This document shows positions 61,185 through 64,000 of a DNA stretch of 64,000 bases, one piece after another. The stretch comes from Coxiellaceae bacterium. GTDB lineage: Bacteria > Pseudomonadota > Gammaproteobacteria > Coxiellales > Coxiellaceae. The translations under genes were made by a program, and so were the position numbers. Position 1 is the first letter of the stretch, and each line of letters begins with the position of its first letter. The stretch spans positions 36,677 to 100,676 of the forward strand of contig JAUXWQ010000030.1 in the NCBI GenBank assembly GCA_030680235.1. Reading direction: 5' to 3'. Under the pieces are notes generated by a model. That model ran no database searches. It was not told the DNA's origin and saw only the letters and a program-made list of their open reading frames with translations.

Positions 61185-62309
61185 ATGGAGCAGCTGGACT
61201 TCATCCCTTCAAAAGATTTAACGATAGGAACGGAAATTGAGCTTCAGTTGCTAGATCCACTTACAAACGATCTTACACCAAAGAGTGGTGTATTTTTAGC
61301 CGAAATTAACAAGTCTTCGTATTACGGGGAAATAAAGCCTGAAGTTACGCATAGTATGCTTGAAATTGCATCTACTATCCATGAAAACACAGATTCCTTA
61401 AATAGTGAGCTCAGACTCATCAATAGTTTTTTATCTAAAGAAGCAGAAAAATTTGGAATACAAATTTCTGGTGGTGGAACACATTCTTTTCATGCCTGGA
61501 AAGAGAGAATTGTTTCAGAAAATTATACAAGCTTATATGAAAAATATGATTTTCTAGTTAAAAAATTCACTGTATTTGGGCAGCATATTCATATTGGTTG
61601 TGCTGATCCAGATAAAGCCATTTATCTTATACACGCTTTTTCTCGTTACTTACCCCATTTAATTGCATTGAGTGCTTCCTCACCATTTTATGATGGCGCT
61701 GCAACAGCTTTTCATTCAACACGGCTACATCTTATAGATGCGTTTCCATTGAGTGGTCATTTTCCGTATGTTACGAGTTGGGATGCATTTTGTACGCATA
61801 TCGATAAATTGCAAAAATTAAATATTATTGAGCAACTTCGTAATTTTTATTGGGATATTCGATTGCGTCCTGAATTTGGCACGCTAGAAATTCGCATTTG
61901 TGACACGCCACTTACCATAAAACAGGCTGTGGCTATTACGGCTTACTGTCAAACACTTGCTTTATATTTTCTTGAAGAAGCGCCTGTAAAGATGACAGGT
62001 GATCTTTACCTTACTTATGCACATAATCGATTTCAAGCAAGCCGATATGGTTTAAAAGGTGAAATTTCGGTACCTAATAAAGCAAACGCTATCACAATAG
62101 AGCGTGATATTTTGGAAACCCTCGAGAAATTGGCGCCTTATGCAACTTATTTGGGAAATACGGCGTATTTGGATTATATAAAAAACAATGTGTCTGCGTT
62201 AAACAATGATGCGGAAAAAATAAACAAAACTTTTAAAAAATTAAAGAACATGGCTGATCTTGCAAAGTATCAAAGCAACTTATGGATGCGTGAAGAAATG
62301 ATCCATTAA
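61185..62309 (+). CDS. carboxylate-amine ligase, YbdK/GCS2 family
   Basis: The 374-residue protein belongs to the glutamate-cysteine-ligase-2-like family: IGTEIELQLLDP at the N-terminus (metal-binding Glu residues), EIKPEVTHSMLEIAS, QISGGGTHSFHAW, GQHIHIGC and RLRPEFGTLEIRICDTP. YbdK-type enzymes have weak gamma-glutamate-cysteine ligase activity. ATG 61185 has AGAGG about 7 bases upstream; a TTG 6 bases earlier is less likely. It is divergent from marR and could be under its control. A gene for GshB is not in the window. Confidence 0.88.
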   Translation: MEQLDFIPSKDLTIGTEIELQLLDPLTNDLTPKSGVFLAEINKSSYYGEIKPEVTHSMLEIASTIHENTDSLNSELRLINSFLSKEAEKFGIQISGGGTHSFHAWKERIVSENYTSLYEKYDFLVKKFTVFGQHIHIGCADPDKAIYLIHAFSRYLPHLIALSASSPFYDGAATAFHSTRLHLIDAFPLSGHFPYVTSWDAFCTHIDKLQKLNIIEQLRNFYWDIRLRPEFGTLEIRICDTPLTIKQAVAITAYCQTLALYFLEEAPVKMTGDLYLTYAHNRFQASRYGLKGEISVPNKANAITIERDILETLEKLAPYATYLGNTAYLDYIKNNVSALNNDAEKINKTFKKLKNMADLAKYQSNLWMREEMIH

Positions 62310-62329
62310 TCAAGATTCTAGTTGCACAG

Positions 62330-62502
62330 CAGTAGTTCCCGGCGAATGTCTGAAAAACCGCTAATTTTCAGATTTTAGGCGAGGTTGAACGATAATTTGT
62401 TGAGAAAAGCGCAGTGTACACGAAGTCCATGAGCATTTTTGAAACAAATTATCGTTCAAGATCGTCAAAAGATGAAAATTTTTTATTCACCGGGAATTGC
62501 TG
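62330..62502 (+). repeat. MITE-like element, CAGTAGTTCCC family, copy 2 (173 bp)
   Basis: The ends CAGTAGTTCCC and CAGCAATTCCC (right end in reverse) are inverted repeats. The exact 9-bp direct repeat GTTGCACAG at 62321-62329 and 62503-62511 marks a target duplication. The first 140 bases match copy 3 (from 63861) with only three differences, so the two are recent copies. It lies between the carboxylate-amine ligase gene and an unknown gene, with no coding potential. Confidence 0.88.
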
Positions 62503-62559
62503 GTTGCACAGGTTATATTTATGCGAGGGCCGTAATAACTCACTAATAGGAGACGCATT

Positions 62560-63009
62560 ATGCCGTATGGAGGAATCCCGTTATTTTGCAGCGAAATAAG
62601 AAGGCCAAGGCAAGACAGGAACATTTTTTCTAGTCAGGAAATGATCGGAGCGTTAAATGACTATTTAGCAGCTAGAAAAATAGAATTTGAAAGGGTAAAA
62701 AAAAGCCACAATTTATTTGGATGGATTCGAGGAAAAATAACACATTACGAAGAAAAACAAATGCTGATTGAAAATAAAATTTTTCGAGCTTTGCATGAAT
62801 TAAATCAGTGTCCCACTTCAATAAAAGATAAACTAGATCTTGAGACTGCTATTAGAGATGTTGCACGAAAACAGCTCAGTAATACTTTGTCATTAATTTT
62901 AGAGAAATATTACTTTCGATTGACAAATAATTCAGTTGAAAAAAATTTTTCACTGGGGGAGAGCTCAATTCCACCGATTATGCTTGCTCAAGCAGTTTTT
63001 CGTTGTTAA
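62560..63009 (+). CDS. hypothetical protein, unrecognised
   Basis: I do not recognise this 149-residue protein. It has a good ribosome-binding site (AGGAG about 9 bases before the ATG), mostly helical charged sequence (for example LNDYLAARKIEFERVKK) and no signal peptide or membrane segment. Composition is rich in Lys, Glu and Leu. It lies between a MITE-like element and the engB promoter region, a typical place for a lineage-specific gene. Small Legionellales host-interaction proteins would fit, but nothing supports that directly. Confidence 0.55.
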   Translation: MPYGGIPLFCSEIRRPRQDRNIFSSQEMIGALNDYLAARKIEFERVKKSHNLFGWIRGKITHYEEKQMLIENKIFRALHELNQCPTSIKDKLDLETAIRDVARKQLSNTLSLILEKYYFRLTNNSVEKNFSLGESSIPPIMLAQAVFRC

Positions 63010-63030
63010 CTGTTTAGTCAAAAGATTAAA

Positions 63031-63069
63031 GTGTCAGTGTTAGTACGCGCATAATACTGACACTGACAC
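63031..63069. terminator. hairpin after the unknown gene
   Basis: GTGTCAGTGTTAGTA (63031-63045) and TACTGACACTGACAC (63055-63069) form a 15-bp stem with one mismatch and a 9-base loop. It lies 21 bases after the stop of the unknown gene. It lacks a following T-run, so it may be a processing or stabilising hairpin rather than a classic terminator. The rest of the 266-bp gap holds a promoter-like stretch. Confidence 0.5.
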
Positions 63070-63121
63070 TGCATAACCACTGAGTTCGCTGATTTTAATC
63101 CTATCTCTTGTGTGGTTTTCA

Positions 63122-63152
63122 TTGCCTTATTGTGGTGTAAAAGGGGTATACT
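63122..63152 (+). promoter_or_regulatory. candidate promoter for engB
   Basis: TTGCCT (63122-63127) and TATACT (63147-63152) are separated by 19 bases, a slightly long spacer. The -10 box is strong and lies about 124 bases upstream of the engB ATG, leaving a long leader in which I see no recognisable regulatory fold. Confidence 0.35.
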
Positions 63153-63275
63153 GCGCACGTTTGATAAAGTGACTGTGACTGCGCCAGAGGTCAAGCTTTG
63201 GCGAAAGCGTACGCCGCTAGTTTTTAGAGTTGTGGCAAACTGTACCGCTGACACAGTTACAATAAAAGGTGCCCC

Positions 63276-63866
63276 ATGCTCTTATTTGAAAAAGCCATAT
63301 ACGTTACCAGTGCAACCAAGCTTGCAGAGCTTCCTTCTGATTGCGGTGTTGAAGTCGCATTTATTGGGCGTTCCAACGCGGGCAAATCCAGTGCCATCAA
63401 CGCGATTACCCGGGTTAATGGGTTGGCACGAACGAGCAGCACGCCGGGTCGCACGCAAATGATTAATTTTTTTCAAATTGATGAAAACCATCGTTTGGTG
63501 GATTTGCCAGGGTATGGCTTTGCTAAAACAACCTTGGCCAATCGCGCGCGTTGGGACCAGATGATTTCTGACTATTTTGAAAAACGTGAATCCTTGGCGG
63601 GTTTGGTATTATTGATGGATGTGCGACATCCCCTAAAGCCGCACGACCAAGAAATGATTGCGTGGTGTGTCGAATTTGAAGTGCCTGTACATATTTTGCT
63701 CTCAAAAGCTGATAAACTTTCAAAAGATGCACAGAAAAAGGCTTTATTTCTCGTACAGAAGTCCGTTTCTCATTGCGAAGGGGTGTCTGTGCAGTTATTT
63801 TCAGCGCCGAAGAAGATGGGCGTTGATGAAGCACGACTGAAGTTGGATGCATGGCTGAGACAGTAG
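63276..63866 (+). CDS. engB: ribosome biogenesis GTPase YihA/YsxC
   Basis: EngB acts in assembly of the large ribosomal subunit. The 196-residue protein has G1 GRSNAGKSS (31-39), the TPGRTQ switch, G3 DLPGYGFAK, G4 LSKADK, and a final LKLDAWLRQ. Length is slightly under E. coli YihA (210) but the C-terminal helix looks complete. The last codon (CAG) and the stop (TAG) are the first six bases of a MITE-like element beginning at 63861, so the insertion set the end of the protein. Confidence 0.95.
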   Translation: MLLFEKAIYVTSATKLAELPSDCGVEVAFIGRSNAGKSSAINAITRVNGLARTSSTPGRTQMINFFQIDENHRLVDLPGYGFAKTTLANRARWDQMISDYFEKRESLAGLVLLMDVRHPLKPHDQEMIAWCVEFEVPVHILLSKADKLSKDAQKKALFLVQKSVSHCEGVSVQLFSAPKKMGVDEARLKLDAWLRQ

Positions 63867-64000
63867 TTCCCGGCGAATGTCTGAAAAACCGCTAATTTTC
63901 AGATTTTAGGCGAGGTTGAACGATAATTTGTTGAGAAAAGCGCAGTGGTCACGAAGTCCATGAGCATTTTCGAAACAAATTATCGTTCAAGATCGTCAAA
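63861..64000 (+). repeat. MITE-like element, CAGTAGTTCCC family, copy 3 (cut by window edge)
   Basis: The element starts CAGTAGTTCCCGGCGAAT and is nearly identical to copy 2 for all 140 visible bases. The right end and second target-duplication half are beyond the window; the left flank is TGGCTGAGA (63852-63860). Its first six bases are the last codon and stop codon of engB. Confidence 0.87.

Noticed and set aside
1..64000. CRISPR array, rRNA, tRNA, phage or complete insertion sequence
   Set aside because: No regularly spaced direct repeats, no recognisable rRNA or cloverleaf tRNA sequence, no phage structural genes and no transposase were seen; the mobile signals are all small non-coding elements.

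Overview
The window is a 64-kb piece of an AT-rich gammaproteobacterial chromosome. The set of housekeeping genes (full-length MetH, MetF, EngB, a GspC-type protein), the AT bias and a complete legionaminic-acid gene set suggest a Legionellales-like organism, but that placement is inference; no rRNA, tRNA or other taxonomic marker is present.

Bases 1-51.3 kb are one very large surface-polysaccharide locus, almost all on the + strand, with many overlapping or abutting genes. (a) 1-8 kb: oxidoreductases, WecC, a heparinase-like protein and, on the minus strand, a glycosyltransferase plus WecB; WecB and WecC make UDP-ManNAcA. (b) 8.3-18.2 kb: a PglF/WbpM-type dehydratase, then LegG-LegI-LegH-like-PtmE, a FemAB-like acyltransferase, a methyltransferase and two glycosyltransferase-like proteins. 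(c) 18.4-23.7 kb: Wzb phosphatase, Wza-like export lipoprotein, Wzc-like tyrosine autokinase and a PglK/MsbA-type ABC flippase. (d) 23.7-33.5 kb: a PhyH-like dioxygenase, a GmhA-like isomerase, two SDR enzymes, two DegT aminotransferases, a methyltransferase, an E1-alpha/E1-beta thiamine-diphosphate enzyme without E2/E3, and a zinc-type dehydrogenase, probably a pathway for an unusual sugar. (e) 33.5-41.2 kb: a sulfotransferase-like protein, CysQ, a CysC-like kinase, a methyltransferase, an L-glutamine-kinase-like protein, a class I glutamine amidotransferase-like hydrolase, a cytidylyltransferase and an SDR. Genes CysC-like to cytidylyltransferase match the enzyme set that makes the O-methyl phosphoramidate (MeOPN) capsule modification of Campylobacter jejuni (Cj1415-Cj1420). 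This is the most interesting system in the window. (f) 41.2-51.3 kb: two TIGR04372-type proteins, PtmF-LegF-PtmA, a domain-reversed HldE-like fusion, an unrecognised protein, and LegB-LegC. With block (b) these complete a GDP-sugar route to CMP-legionaminic acid.

From 51.4 kb the content is ordinary chromosome: on the minus strand metH - cobalamin adenosyltransferase - a DUF6580-like membrane protein; on the plus strand metF and lhgO; on the minus strand a beta-carbonic anhydrase, a Sel1-type lipoprotein, a GspC-like protein and a MarR regulator with a clear palindromic operator; then on the plus strand a YbdK-type carboxylate-amine ligase, an unknown protein and engB.

The window is rich in small non-coding inverted-repeat elements (MITE-like). 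One family (about 173-175 bp, three copies) has CAGTAGTTCCC ends and exact 9-bp target duplications; a second (110-124 bp, two full copies and one truncated) has GTAACTACT ends and exact 8-bp target duplications; a third type (93 bp) has TA at its edges. Several sit exactly at gene 3' ends, and in engB and lhgO the element itself supplies the stop codon.
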